DNA of 64,000 bases, from contig NZ_QCYM01000003.1 in NCBI RefSeq assembly GCF_003075075.1, positions 1 to 64,000 on the forward strand, written 5' to 3'. Below, piece after piece: positions 1 through 8,402 of the stretch. This DNA is from Labrenzia sp. 011 (GTDB lineage: Bacteria; Pseudomonadota; Alphaproteobacteria; Rhizobiales; Stappiaceae). Positions within the stretch are counted from its first letter, which is position 1, and each line of letters starts with the position of its first letter. Both the position numbers and the translations under genes were made by a program. Below the pieces are notes generated by a model, which had not been told where the DNA came from, did not search any database, and saw only the letters and a list, made by a program, of their open reading frames with translations.

Positions 1-192
1 TCTCTGTTTGTCCGTTTGACGCCTAGCTTCTTCAATGAGCCTTTTTTCTCGTTCTGCCGATTGTTTTTCCCCTGTATGGTCCAGCACATACGGCACTACA
101 ACGCCGTCACAACCAAAAGCTCCAGCTGGCAATATCACCGTGCTGATCGCCAATGATCGTGTCCATTGGTTCTTCAATCTATTAATTATCAT
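1..192 (-). CDS. N-terminal part of a small exported or lipoprotein-like protein (cut by window edge)
   Basis: An open frame of 64 codons starts with ATG at 192 and runs off the left edge without a stop. An AGAGGT Shine-Dalgarno stretch lies about 6 bases upstream of the ATG, which supports a real start. The N-terminus has Arg/Lys residues followed by a hydrophobic stretch (LAISTVILPAGAFGC) ending in Cys28, which resembles a weak lipobox (AFGC). After it comes a charged stretch (EKQSAEREKRLIEEARRQ) likely to form a helix. Codon use is less GC-rich than in the core genes to the right. I do not recognise the family. The lipoprotein reading is inference; a plain signal peptide is equally possible. 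Confidence 0.5.
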   Translation of the reverse strand, partial: MIINRLKNQWTRSLAISTVILPAGAFGCDGVVVPYVLDHTGEKQSAEREKRLIEEARRQTDKQR

Positions 193-435
193 TTGAACCT
201 CTATACACACGACAGGACAATTTCAATGCCATCCCCCACAACATCCAGCAAGTGGGCACTTCAACTGACTTGGCCATTATAGAATTAAAAATAGCAGAAT
301 AATGCAACCTTAAAGTTTATCAAAATTGGAAACTGAAGAACGTCGATGCTATCGCATGGATAGTGTACATTTTGGACCTGTCACGGATTTGTACCGCTCC
401 TTTGACTTGGTATTTTGCCACAAAGGAGACTGTTC
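193..435. other. AT-rich intergenic region left of the insertion sequence
   Basis: No convincing gene. The stretch is clearly AT-richer than the rest of the window. A short frame at 326 begins METEER, which echoes the C-terminus of the nearby transposase (METEERAA), but nothing else matches, so it is probably chance. Confidence 0.4.
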
Positions 436-462
436 ATGGCATCACGTAACGGCGCGGAGTGA
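436..462 (+). pseudogene. Start of a gene interrupted by the insertion sequence
   Basis: A perfect Shine-Dalgarno AAAGGAG (421-427) sits 8 bases before ATG 436. The frame reads MASRNGAE and is then stopped by TGA at 460-462, the first bases of the IS terminal repeat. The layout suggests that a native gene was cut after about eight codons by the insertion. I could not identify a matching continuation right of the element at 1621, so the rest of the gene may have been lost. The strong ribosome-binding site is what I see; the disrupted-gene reading is inference. Confidence 0.35.
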
Positions 463-486
463 ACCGCGCCGGGTTTGCCGGAGGCT
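459..486 (+). repeat. Left terminal inverted repeat of the IS3 element
   Basis: A 28-bp sequence beginning GTGAACCGCGCCGGG is the exact reverse complement of 1593-1620. Confidence 0.9.
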
Positions 487-513
487 TCAACTCCTGAGTA
501 GGATGAAGCCACA

Positions 514-837
514 ATGAGCAAGACAACCAATAAATACTCTCCCGAGGTCCGCGAGCGTGCGGTGCGGCTGGTGCAGGACAACCAGGGCCAGCACAGTTCG
601 CGCTGGCAGGCGATTATGTCGATCTCCGCGAAGATCGGCTGTTCGGCGCATACGCTGAATGAGTGGGTGAAGAAGGCAGAAGTCGACAGCGGCAAGCGGG
701 CGGGTGTCCCAACAGATGTTGCCGACAAGATGAAGGCGCTGGAGCGGGAGAACCGCGAGCTGCGCCAGGCGAACGAGATCCTCCGCAAGGCATCGGCTTA
801 TTTTGCGATGGCGGAGCTCGACCGCCGGTCGAAGTGA
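514..837 (+). CDS. IS3-family transposase OrfA
   Basis: The 107-aa protein recognises the IS ends. Its N-terminal half (about residues 8-55, [13 protein letters not shown] through [11 protein letters not shown]) is a helix-turn-helix of the transposase_8 type. Residues about 70-95 ([21 protein letters not shown]) form the leucine zipper used for multimerisation with OrfB. The stop overlaps the OrfB ATG (TGA 835-837, ATG 837-839). In this family the active OrfAB fusion is made by -1 frameshifting near the end of orfA, and the relative frames here fit that. OrfA looks intact; it usually acts as a repressor when made alone. Confidence 0.88.
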   Translation: MSKTTNKYSPEVRERAVRLVQDNQGQHSSRWQAIMSISAKIGCSAHTLNEWVKKAEVDSGKRAGVPTDVADKMKALERENRELRQANEILRKASAYFAMAELDRRSK

Positions 838-1580
838 TGGTGTCATTTATCGACATGCATCGCGCGGAGCATGGGGTCGAGCCGATCTGCACTGTCCTGC
901 CGATTGCCCCCTCCACGTATTATGAGCACCTGGCGAAGCGGGCTGATCCGGCCCGGTTGTCAAACCGTGCCCGGCGTTACGAGGTATTGCGGCTAGAGAT
1001 CCGGCGGATTTTCGAAGAGAACTGGCAGGTCTATGGCGTGCGGAAGGTCTGGCGGCAATTGCAGCGGGAAGATTTTGACGTCGCCCGCTGCACGGTTGCC
1101 CGGCTGATGAAGAGCATGGGTATTCAAGGCATTATCCGGGGTAAGCCGCACAAGACCACGGTGTCCGACAAGAAGGCGCTATGCCCGCTGGACAAGGTGA
1201 ACCGGCAATTCCGTGTGCCCGCGCCCAACATGCTCTGGGTCAGCGATTTCACCTATGGTGCCACTTGGAAAGGGTTCGCCCAATACCTGTCGATCAAATA
1301 CACAGAGCGGTTGGGAGAAGCTGGTATCGAGCCCTCTGTCGGCAGCGTCGGAGACAGTTACGACAATGCCCTGGCCGAGACGATCAACGGCTTGTTCAGA
1401 GCCGAGGTCATTCACCGCCGCGGCCCATGGCGTAATTTCGAGGCAGTGGAATACGCAACACTCGAATGGGTGGACTGGTTTAACAACCGTCGTTTGCTTG
1501 AGCCTATCGGGAATATTCCGCCGGCAGAAGCAGAGGCCAATTTCTATGCGGCTATGGAAACTGAGGAACGAGCCGCGTAA
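837..1580 (+). pseudogene. IS3-family transposase OrfB with in-frame deletion of a catalytic segment
   Basis: The rve/DDE integrase half of the transposase starts at ATG 837 and reads 247 aa, against about 300 in relatives. The HTH_21-like N-terminus (IRRIFEENWQVYGVRKVWRQL), the first catalytic Asp (WVSDFTY) and the catalytic Glu region (SYDNALAETINGL) are present. Between GATWKGFA and QYLSIKYTERL the family normally has about 55 residues, including the second catalytic Asp in an HHSDRG motif. That block is missing in frame. The protein therefore lacks one of its three metal-binding residues and should be catalytically dead. The comparison rests on family knowledge, not an alignment run here. 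Confidence 0.82.
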
Positions 1581-1592
1581 CTAACTACAATC

Positions 1593-1620
1593 AGCCTCCG
1601 GCAAACCCGGCGCGGTTCAC
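1593..1620 (-). repeat. Right terminal inverted repeat of the IS3 element
   Basis: Exact reverse complement of 459-486. Confidence 0.9.
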
Positions 1621-1867
1621 ATCTCCGATGGGCGGGTTCTTTGTTTCAGGGCGATTTGAGCCGCTTATTGGCCTAGCCAACCAATCCTACGCGACGCAGT
1701 ACAGTAAGCATCAGCGTGCACTCTTAGCCATCATCGCTGAGTACCGAAATTGTCGCATTTCACCTATCTCCTATTCCGCGCCAACCCAAGGAATTTCCTC
1801 GGGTTGGTACAAAACATTGGGTGCTATGAACAAAACTTTGGTCCTCTCACCATCCACCTGCCTCGCC
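1621..1867. other. Intergenic region with a long hairpin downstream of nrdJ
   Basis: No gene seen. Positions 1781-1807 form a near-perfect hairpin (CCAACCC paired with GGGTTGG, then AGGAA with TTTCCT around one mismatch). It lies 60-87 bases past the nrdJ stop in the direction of nrdJ transcription, so it could end or stabilise the nrdJ transcript. No U-tract follows it on the minus strand. Confidence 0.4.
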
Positions 1868-4800
1868 TCAGCTGCAGCCGCTCGTGCTGCCGCAGGTGTC
1901 GCACTTCAGGCAGGTGCCGTTGCGCACCATGGTGAAGTTGCCGCATTCGGAGCAGCTTTCGCCCTCGTAGCCCTTCATGCGCGCCTGGGCGATCTGCTGG
2001 GCTGCGGAGGAAGGCTGCTGGGCCGGGGTGGTGGAGATTTCCACGGCGGCTGCCGCTTCCGAGCCTCGGGCAAAGGCGGTGGCGACGGCGGAGACCTGGG
2101 CGGCCGGGGCGTTGGCGGTCTGGACCGAGATCGCCTCGGTGGCTTCGCCGGCGGGTTCGCCGCTGGCGACCAGGCGGAAGCGCTCGGTCTGGCCGCGCAC
2201 GAGGCCGTGCGAGACCACCTGTCCGCCGCCCTGATCGCGGCCCTCGTTCGGGCCCTTGCTCATGGCCGTGTTGCCGATGGCTTCCGGCGGCACATGGGCC
2301 AGGTCGTGACGGCCGAGGTAGGACACGGCCAGCTCGCGGAAGATGTAGTCGAGGATCGAGGTGGCGTTCTTGATCGCCTCGTTGCCCTGCACCATGCCCG
2401 CCGGTTCGAAGCGGGTGAAGGTGAAGGCGTCGACATATTCCTCCAGCGGCACGCCGTATTGCAGGCCGAGCGAGATGGCGATGGCGAAGTTGTTCATCAG
2501 GGAGCGGAAAGCGGCGCCTTCCTTGTGCATGTCGATGAAGATCTCGCCGAGGCGGCCGTCCTGGTACTCACCGGTGGTGAGATAGACCTTGTGGCCGCCG
2601 ACGCGCGCCTTCTGGGTGTAGCCCTTGCGGCGGTCCGGCATCTTTTCGCGCTCGCGCACGGCCCGTTCGATGATGCGTTCGACGATCCGCTCGGCGACGA
2701 CCTCGGCCCGCGCTGCCTGGGGCTTTGCGGCGATGTCCTCGGCGGTGTCTTCCAGATCCTCGTCATCGTCGACCAGAAGCTGCGAGTTGAGCGGCTGGGA
2801 GAGCTTGGAACCGTCCCGGTAGAGCGCATTGGCTTTCAGGGCCAGCTTCCAGGACAGGAGATAGGCCTCCTTGCAGTCCTCGACGGTGGCATCGTTGGGC
2901 ATGTTGATGGTCTTGGAGATCGCCCCGGAGATGAACGGCTGGGCGGCCGCCATCATGCGGATGTGGCTTTCCACCGACAGGAAGCGCTTGCCGATCCGGC
3001 CGCACGGATTGGCGCAGTCGAAGATCGGGTAATGCTCTTCCTTGAGGAAGGGGGCGCCTTCCAGGGTCATCGCGCCGCACACATGGGTGTTGGCGGCCTC
3101 GATTTCGGCCTTGGAGAAGCCGAGGAAGGAGAGGAGGTCGAAGTCGGGATCCTCCATCTGTTCCATGGTCACGCCGAGGCTTTTCAGCTGCTCGTCACCG
3201 AGGGTCCAGCGGTTGAAGACGAACTTGATGTCGAAGGCCGACTTCATGCCGTCCTTGAGCCGCGTCAGGCTCTCGTCGGTGAAGCCCTTGGCCTTCAGGG
3301 CCGCCGGGTTGATGCCCGGAGCCTGATCGATGGAGCCGAGGCCGACCGCATAGGCCTCGATCTCGCCGATCTCGCTCTCGGTGTAGCCCAGCTTGCGCAG
3401 GGCCTCCGGAACGGCGTTGTTGATGATCTTGAAATAGCCGCCGCCGGCCAGTTTCTTGAACTTCACCAGGGCGAAGTCCGGTTCGATGCCGGTGGTGTCG
3501 CAGTCCATGACCAGACCGATGGTGCCGGTGGGCGCGATCACGGTGGACTGGGCGTTGCGGAAGCCGTTCTGCTCGCCAAGTTCCAGCGCGCGGTCCCAGG
3601 CCTTCTTGGCCCGCTCCACGAGCGCCTTGTCCGGGCAGGAGGCATGGTCCAGCGCCACCGGGTTGGTGTGCAGGTCCTCGTAGCCGTTCGCCTCGCCATA
3701 GGCGGCGCGGCGATGGTTGCGGATGACCTTCAGCATGTGCCGGGCGTTCTTCTTGTAGCCCGGGAAGGCGCCGAGCTCGCCGGCCATTTCCGCCGAAGTG
3801 GCATAGGCGACACCGGTCATGACCGCGGTCAGGGCGCCGCACAGGGCGCGGCCTTCGTCGCTGTCATAGGGAATGCCGGACGTCATCAGCAGGCCGCCGA
3901 TGTTGGCATATCCCAGGCCGAGGGTGCGGAACTTGTAGGACAGTTCGGCGATTTCCTTGGAGGGGAACTGCGCCATCAGCACCGAGATTTCCAGAACGAC
4001 GGTCCACAGGCGGACGGCGTGTTCATAGTTGTCGATGTCGAAGGAGCCGTCCTCCCGGCGGAACTGCATCAGGTTCAGCGAGGCCAGGTTGCAGGCGGTG
4101 TCGTCCAGGAACATGTATTCCGAGCACGGATTGGACGCGCGGATTTCCCCGTCGGCAAGGCAGGTGTGCCAGTCGTTGATGGTGGTGTGATACTGCAGGC
4201 CGGGATCGGCGGAGGCCCAGGCGGCATAGCCGATCTGTTCCCACAGTTCCTTCGCCTTGACGGTCTTCAACGTCTCGCCGGTGCGGCGGGCGGTCAGGTC
4301 CCAGGTGCCGTCCTCGACGACAGCGTTGAGGAAGCCGTCGGTGACGCGCACGGAGTTGTTGGAATTCTGGCCGGCGACCGTGAGATAGGCTTCCGAATCC
4401 CAGTCCGTGTTGTAGATCGGGAATTCGATCTTGGTGAAGCCCTGCCGGGCGAACTGGATGACGCGCTGGATGTAGTTCTCCGGCACCATCATCTTCTTGG
4501 CGGCGCGGATCTCACGCTTCAGGGCCGGGTTCTTGGCCGGGTCGAAACATTCGCCGTTGTCGGCCTCGCAATTGACGCAGGCGCGCATGATGGCGCTCAG
4601 ATGCTTCTGGCAGACGCGGGAGCCGGTGACGAGGGCCGCGACCTTCTGCTCTTCCTTGACCTTCCAGTTGATGTATTCCTCGATGTCGGGATGGTCGACA
4701 TCGACCACGACCATCTTGGCCGCGCGGCGGGTGGTGCCGCCGGACTTGATCGCCCCGGCCGCCCGGTCACCGATCTTCAGGAAGCTCATCAGGCCGGAGG

Positions 4801-5551
4801 ACTTGCCGCCGCCGGACAGCCGTTCGCCTTCGGCGCGCACATGGGAGAAATTGGAGCCGGTGCCCGAACCGTATTTGAACAGACGGGCTTCACGAACCCA
4901 CAGGTCCATGATGCCGCCCTCGTTGACCAGGTCGTCGCCGACGGACTGGATGAAGCAGGCATGCGGCTGGGGATGTTCGTAGGCGGTCTTGGACTTGGTC
5001 AGGCGGCCGCTCTGGTAATCGACATAGAAATGCCCCTGGCTCGGGCCGTCGATGCCATAGGCCCAGTGCAGGCCGGTGTTGAACCACTGCGGGGAGTTCG
5101 GCGCCACCTTCTGGGTCGCCAGCATGAAACGCAGTTCGTCGTAAAAGGCATGTGCGTCGGCTTCGCCGTCGAAATAGCCGCCCTTCCAGCCCCAGTAGGT
5201 CCAGGTGCCGGCCAGACGGTCGAAGACCTGGCGGCCGTCGATCTCGGAGCCGTAGCGCTCGTCCTCGGGAAGCTCTTCAAGAGCGGCCAGATCCGCTTCC
5301 TTGCGCCACAGCCAGGAGGGGACGGTGTTCTCCTCGACCGGCTTCAGCCGTGCCGGAACGCCGGCCTTGCGGAAATATTTCTGCGCCAGAATATCGGCTG
5401 CGACCTGGGAGAACTGGGTCGGGACCTGGATATTCTCCAGACGGAAGACGACCGAACCATCCGGATTCCGGATCTCGCTGGTGGCCGTGCGAAAGTCTAT
5501 GGTGGCGTAAGGCGATTGACCGTCTTTGGTATAGCGCCGCTCGATCCGCAT
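1868..5551 (-). CDS. nrdJ: Vitamin B12-dependent (class II) ribonucleoside-diphosphate reductase
   Basis: NrdJ reduces ribonucleotides to deoxyribonucleotides with an adenosylcobalamin-generated thiyl radical, supplying DNA precursors with or without oxygen. The 1227-aa length fits the long alphaproteobacterial form. Visible landmarks are the N-terminal [12 protein letters not shown] region, GTGSNFS, the [16 protein letters not shown] active-site loop near residue 475, APTGTIG near 670, and a C-terminal Cys-rich tail ([15 protein letters not shown], ending SGCS) that binds zinc or relays electrons from thioredoxin. A low-complexity Ala-rich linker precedes the tail. The gene is monocistronic here, with a tandem NrdR-box pair 127-173 bases upstream of its ATG. 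I saw no B12 riboswitch in the leader. It sits directly next to the IS junction but is intact. Confidence 0.96.
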   Translation of the reverse strand: MRIERRYTKDGQSPYATIDFRTATSEIRNPDGSVVFRLENIQVPTQFSQVAADILAQKYFRKAGVPARLKPVEENTVPSWLWRKEADLAALEELPEDERYGSEIDGRQVFDRLAGTWTYWGWKGGYFDGEADAHAFYDELRFMLATQKVAPNSPQWFNTGLHWAYGIDGPSQGHFYVDYQSGRLTKSKTAYEHPQPHACFIQSVGDDLVNEGGIMDLWVREARLFKYGSGTGSNFSHVRAEGERLSGGGKSSGLMSFLKIGDRAAGAIKSGGTTRRAAKMVVVDVDHPDIEEYINWKVKEEQKVAALVTGSRVCQKHLSAIMRACVNCEADNGECFDPAKNPALKREIRAAKKMMVPENYIQRVIQFARQGFTKIEFPIYNTDWDSEAYLTVAGQNSNNSVRVTDGFLNAVVEDGTWDLTARRTGETLKTVKAKELWEQIGYAAWASADPGLQYHTTINDWHTCLADGEIRASNPCSEYMFLDDTACNLASLNLMQFRREDGSFDIDNYEHAVRLWTVVLEISVLMAQFPSKEIAELSYKFRTLGLGYANIGGLLMTSGIPYDSDEGRALCGALTAVMTGVAYATSAEMAGELGAFPGYKKNARHMLKVIRNHRRAAYGEANGYEDLHTNPVALDHASCPDKALVERAKKAWDRALELGEQNGFRNAQSTVIAPTGTIGLVMDCDTTGIEPDFALVKFKKLAGGGYFKIINNAVPEALRKLGYTESEIGEIEAYAVGLGSIDQAPGINPAALKAKGFTDESLTRLKDGMKSAFDIKFVFNRWTLGDEQLKSLGVTMEQMEDPDFDLLSFLGFSKAEIEAANTHVCGAMTLEGAPFLKEEHYPIFDCANPCGRIGKRFLSVESHIRMMAAAQPFISGAISKTINMPNDATVEDCKEAYLLSWKLALKANALYRDGSKLSQPLNSQLLVDDDEDLEDTAEDIAAKPQAARAEVVAERIVERIIERAVREREKMPDRRKGYTQKARVGGHKVYLTTGEYQDGRLGEIFIDMHKEGAAFRSLMNNFAIAISLGLQYGVPLEEYVDAFTFTRFEPAGMVQGNEAIKNATSILDYIFRELAVSYLGRHDLAHVPPEAIGNTAMSKGPNEGRDQGGGQVVSHGLVRGQTERFRLVASGEPAGEATEAISVQTANAPAAQVSAVATAFARGSEAAAAVEISTTPAQQPSSAAQQIAQARMKGYEGESCSECGNFTMVRNGTCLKCDTCGSTSGCS

Positions 5552-5677
5552 TCTCTAAGTCCCCTTGTAATCGCATTCCGGTTCTGCCCGAACCGGTCTC
5601 AAGTCCGCATCACATCCGGCTTGGCGTTGCCGCCGGCCTCATACTGCCGAATGCCGCCCTGTCATGGTCAGGCTGTA

Positions 5678-5693
5678 AGCCTGTATGTAGCGT
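5678..5693 (-). promoter_or_regulatory. Second (degenerate) NrdR box of nrdJ
   Basis: The 16-mer AGCCTGTATGTAGCGT matches the NrdR consensus (acaCwAtATaTwGtgt) at 11 of 16 positions. Its centre is exactly 31 bp from the centre of the strong box at 5709-5724, the spacing typical of paired NrdR boxes. Confidence 0.6.
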
Positions 5694-5708
5694 ATCTGAT
5701 TTGCTGGT

Positions 5709-5724
5709 CCACTATATATAGTGC
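5709..5724 (-). promoter_or_regulatory. NrdR box of nrdJ
   Basis: The perfect palindrome CACTATATATAGTG (5710-5723) matches the NrdR consensus at 14 of 16 positions. NrdR is the nucleotide-sensing repressor of ribonucleotide reductase genes; binding here would block the nrdJ promoter. Confidence 0.8.
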
Positions 5725-6192
5725 TCTTCAACAGGTTTGTCGCGATGCAGGACACAGAAATCGGCGCAGAAACCCATCCTCCGGTTCAAGGCTGCAAAAC
5801 CGGAAGCGGCTACGCTGATACTTACTTTCTGGATGACCGGAGCACCCGGAAGGGCTCCCGACTACGCACATCGCAATGATAGAGAAACTAATGTAAACGA
5901 ATTCTTAAGGTCAAGGCGCGAGTGACAACAGCTTGTGCCGGTCTCGTGTCTGGACGCAAAATCTTGTGTGCGAATGTGGATAGTGGGGAGTGGGCGGGAC
6001 AGGCGCAATCAAAAGGAATTTAGCGCTTGCTTTCCCGGCAGGGCGGTGTTGCCGGTCCTGGCAACCGTTTCTGTGGATGATAATAGACAGGGTTTTATGA
6101 AAATTTGAAGAAAATCGCGGGGAAGGATTTCAACGGGGTTTAAGCCTGGGCTGGTTTAGTGCGGAAGTGACAGGGACAGGGACCCGCATTTC
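5725..6192. other. Intergenic region between nrdJ and a response-regulator gene
   Basis: It should hold the upstream part of the nrdJ promoter and the promoter of the gene at 6193. I see no gene, RNA or clear repeat in it. Short frames here lack ribosome-binding sites. Confidence 0.4.
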
Positions 6193-6897
6193 ATGAAGCA
6201 TCATGCCGCCTTCGGGCTTTCCATGGAAGACATCGACGCGGTCGTCGTGGAAGACAGCAAGCCCATGCAGACGATTCTGAGGTCGATTCTCCTCAGCTTC
6301 AAGGTCGCCCGCGTGCGGGTGTTCGATTCGGCCGACGAAGCACTGGAAGCCAGCCTGGCCGAACCGCCCAACGTGATTCTGACCGACTGGCGCATGCAGC
6401 CGACGTCCGGATACCAGTTCCTGCGACTCGTGCGGCACCGCCACATGGAGCCGCTTTGCTACGTGCCGATTCTCTTCATCACGGCTCACGGCACCCGGCC
6501 TCTGGTGGACAAGGCGTTGCGCGCGGGGGCACATCACGTGCTGGTCAAGCCGGTGTCGCCGTCGACCCTTTACAAGCGGTTGAACTGGATCCTGAGCGAT
6601 GACCGGCCCATGACCCTGGAGCATTCCGGCTTCTACAATATCTACGGCATCCAGAAGACCCTGGACGCCCAGGCGGACAAGCTGCAGTCCCTGGCCGGTG
6701 CGCGTCTCCATCACAGGATTGCGACCCGAAAGCGCGCCGAGGTGGAAGGGGCCGTCGAGGCGGCCTTCGACAAGAAGGCCGACCGGGGGCCGGTCTTTGC
6801 CGGAGGGAAAACGGAAGAGCCGAAACAGCATTCGGCGGCGGCAAGGCACATCCGCGAGGCGGGATTCGCGTCGGTCAAGGGCGGCAAGATTCACTGA
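6193..6897 (+). CDS. Stand-alone response regulator with CheY-like receiver domain
   Basis: The 234-aa protein has a receiver domain at about residues 14-135: acidic pair Glu20-Asp21 (VVVEDS), phosphoacceptor Asp65 (VILTDWRM), the switch Thr in LFITAHG and the conserved Lys in VLVKPVS. The remaining 100 residues show no DNA-binding or enzymatic domain; they are charged (ATRKRAEVEGAVEAAFDKKAD) and may form a helical output or partner-binding region. No histidine kinase is adjacent, so its partner is unknown. Proteins of this layout are common in alphaproteobacteria. The start could also be ATG 6223, which would still keep the whole receiver. Confidence 0.85.
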   Translation: MKHHAAFGLSMEDIDAVVVEDSKPMQTILRSILLSFKVARVRVFDSADEALEASLAEPPNVILTDWRMQPTSGYQFLRLVRHRHMEPLCYVPILFITAHGTRPLVDKALRAGAHHVLVKPVSPSTLYKRLNWILSDDRPMTLEHSGFYNIYGIQKTLDAQADKLQSLAGARLHHRIATRKRAEVEGAVEAAFDKKADRGPVFAGGKTEEPKQHSAAARHIREAGFASVKGGKIH

Positions 6898-7046
6898 GTC
6901 GGGTCTGCGTCGCTTTTTCTCGCGCATTTCTGGATCCGCAACCTAGACAGAGACGTTTGTTGCCGCCATAGTCCGCCGAAATCCGGCGCCCCGTTCTACG
7001 GTCACCGGAGTTCGGGAATCTGTCATCGAGGGACCTTTAGAGGGCC

Positions 7047-7433
7047 ATGAAAACTCTGCTGCTTGAATTGTTCACCTGGTGGAACGGCCAGACCATGGGC
7101 ACCCGCTCCTTCACGTGGCGCAAGGGTGAGTTCGTCGGGGAAGACGAGTTCGGCAACAAGTACTACAAGGAACGGGCGGGCAAGAAGCGCTGGGTCATCT
7201 ACAACGGCCTTGCGGAAGCCTCCACCATTCCTCCGGGCTGGCACGGCTGGATGCATCATCGGGTCGATACGCCGCCCGTTGACGAAAACTATCACGCCAA
7301 GCACTGGCAGAAACCGCATGAGCCGAACCATACCGGCACTCCGGCTGCCTATCGTCCGCACGGCTCGATCCTGACCCCGGAAAACCGGCCCGAGGTCACC
7401 GGAGATTACGAGGCCTGGACACCGGGCAACTGA
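7047..7433 (+). CDS. NDUFA12-family NADH:ubiquinone oxidoreductase accessory subunit
   Basis: The 128-aa protein matches the NDUFA12/B17.2 family, a complex I accessory subunit shared by mitochondria and alphaproteobacteria. Family hallmarks are GTRSFTWRKGEFVGEDEFGN, KYYKERAGKKRWVIYNG, the PPGWHGWMHH segment and the C-terminal KPHEPNHTGT region. It binds the peripheral arm near the NADH module. There is no signal peptide or membrane segment, which fits a cytoplasmic-face subunit. It sits alone, 38 kb from the nuo operon in this window, and converges on accB-accC-aat. An AGAGGG sequence just before the ATG acts as the ribosome-binding site. Confidence 0.93.
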   Translation: MKTLLLELFTWWNGQTMGTRSFTWRKGEFVGEDEFGNKYYKERAGKKRWVIYNGLAEASTIPPGWHGWMHHRVDTPPVDENYHAKHWQKPHEPNHTGTPAAYRPHGSILTPENRPEVTGDYEAWTPGN

Positions 7434-7484
7434 CGCCAGGCGGTTCGCGCCGGCGGCTGGATTCTCCCAGATAACACCTGCAAG

Positions 7485-7510
7485 AAAGCCCTGCATTCGC
7501 GGGGCTTTTC
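7485..7510 (+). terminator. Rho-independent terminator after the NDUFA12 gene
   Basis: AAGCCC pairs with GGGCTT around a GC-containing loop and is followed by TTTC. It lies about 50 bases after the stop at 7433. Confidence 0.6.
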
Positions 7511-7673
7511 AGTTTGATGACACCCCTGGAGCCTTGTCGTTCCAGACAGGCGCACCGCTGCGTGCAGATCCCGATTCCGGCGAATGCCGGCAGGAAACGG
7601 GTTCGGCGGTCGGAGCCTTGTCTCATGTGCGCTGCTGCGCGCGAGAGGAACCGGTGAAATCGCCGGCGTGAGC

Positions 7674-8354
7674 TCAAACCTTCCGGATGTCGTCGAGCAC
7701 GGCGAGGATGTCCTGGCCACAGGCCTGCGGTGACAGGGCGTAAAAGTCGGTCTCGCGTTTCAGGGCCTCGGAGAGCAGCTTGTTGTAATCGGCCTGGGAG
7801 ACCTCCCGAGTGCCGAATTTGCTCAGATGGTCCGTCACGAATTGCGTGTCGAGCAGGCTGTAGCCGCCGACGACCAGTCTGGCGACCAGATGGGCCAGGC
7901 AGACTTTCGACGCGTCGGTCCTGAAGGTGAACATGCTTTCACCGAAGAAGGCGCCGTTCAGGCTGACGCCGTACAGGCCGCCGACGAGCTCGCCCTCCTG
8001 CCAGGCTTCCACCGTGTGGCAGTAGCCCATTTCGAAGAGCTCGCCGTAAAGACGGCGGATCTCGCGGTTGATCCAGGTCTTCTGGCGCCCGGGCATGGGC
8101 TCGGCACAGCCGTCGATGACCCCCTGAAAGTCGGTGCTGACCCGGATCTCGAACATATCGTTGCGGATGGTGCGCCTGAGACGCCGGGGCAGGTGAAAAT
8201 CGGCGAAGGGGAGAATGCCGCGACGTTCCGGTTCCAGCCAGAAAAGGCTCGGATCATCGGCGGATTCGGCCATGGGAAACAGGCCGCAGGCATAGGCTTT
8301 CAACAGCACCTGCGGGGTGATTTCCATCACGATATCGTCCTGGTATCCAGCCAT
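7674..8354 (-). CDS. aat: Leucyl/phenylalanyl-tRNA--protein transferase
   Basis: Aat adds Leu or Phe from aminoacyl-tRNA to proteins with N-terminal Arg or Lys, making them N-degron substrates for ClpAPS. The 226-aa length is normal. Family signatures are the [13 protein letters not shown]-terminus, [53 protein letters not shown] (read in pieces) and [15 protein letters not shown]. It is the last gene of accB-accC-aat, starting about 48 bases after the accC stop. This order is common in Rhizobiales. A DUF2155 gene often found between aat and the NDUFA12 gene is missing here. Confidence 0.95.
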   Translation of the reverse strand: MAGYQDDIVMEITPQVLLKAYACGLFPMAESADDPSLFWLEPERRGILPFADFHLPRRLRRTIRNDMFEIRVSTDFQGVIDGCAEPMPGRQKTWINREIRRLYGELFEMGYCHTVEAWQEGELVGGLYGVSLNGAFFGESMFTFRTDASKVCLAHLVARLVVGGYSLLDTQFVTDHLSKFGTREVSQADYNKLLSEALKRETDFYALSPQACGQDILAVLDDIRKV

Positions 8355-8402
8355 GATGCCTCACAGTCCGTTCAGGGCGCGTACGCCCTTGCCGAAAACC
8401 GG

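Larger units (their letters stand above)
459..1620 (+). mobile_element. IS3-family insertion sequence, internally deleted
   Basis: The element is bounded by 28-bp perfect inverted repeats (459-486 and 1593-1620) and holds the two overlapping frames typical of IS3: an HTH/leucine-zipper OrfA and a DDE integrase OrfB. The core ends are TGAACC and GGTTCA. No 3-4 bp target duplication is visible (GGA at left, ATC at right), so one flank may have been rearranged or the ends belong to different events. The element is about 1.16 kb, short for this family, because OrfB lacks roughly 55 codons including a catalytic motif. It is probably immobile by itself, although intact ends could still be moved by a transposase in trans. 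Confidence 0.88.

Noticed and set aside
326-517. 63-codon frame beginning METEER, similar to the transposase C-terminus
   Set aside because: The similarity covers only six residues, the frame crosses the IS end, and there is no ribosome-binding site.
1628-5818. A 1396-codon open frame on the plus strand opposite nrdJ
   Set aside because: It is a GC-skew shadow: the product is Gly/Ala/Val/Asp-rich low-complexity sequence without motifs, while the minus strand encodes a full NrdJ.
5552-5900. Cobalamin riboswitch upstream of the B12-dependent nrdJ
   Set aside because: I looked for the conserved B12 box on the minus strand and saw none; the NrdR boxes explain regulation better. A covariance-model search would be decisive.
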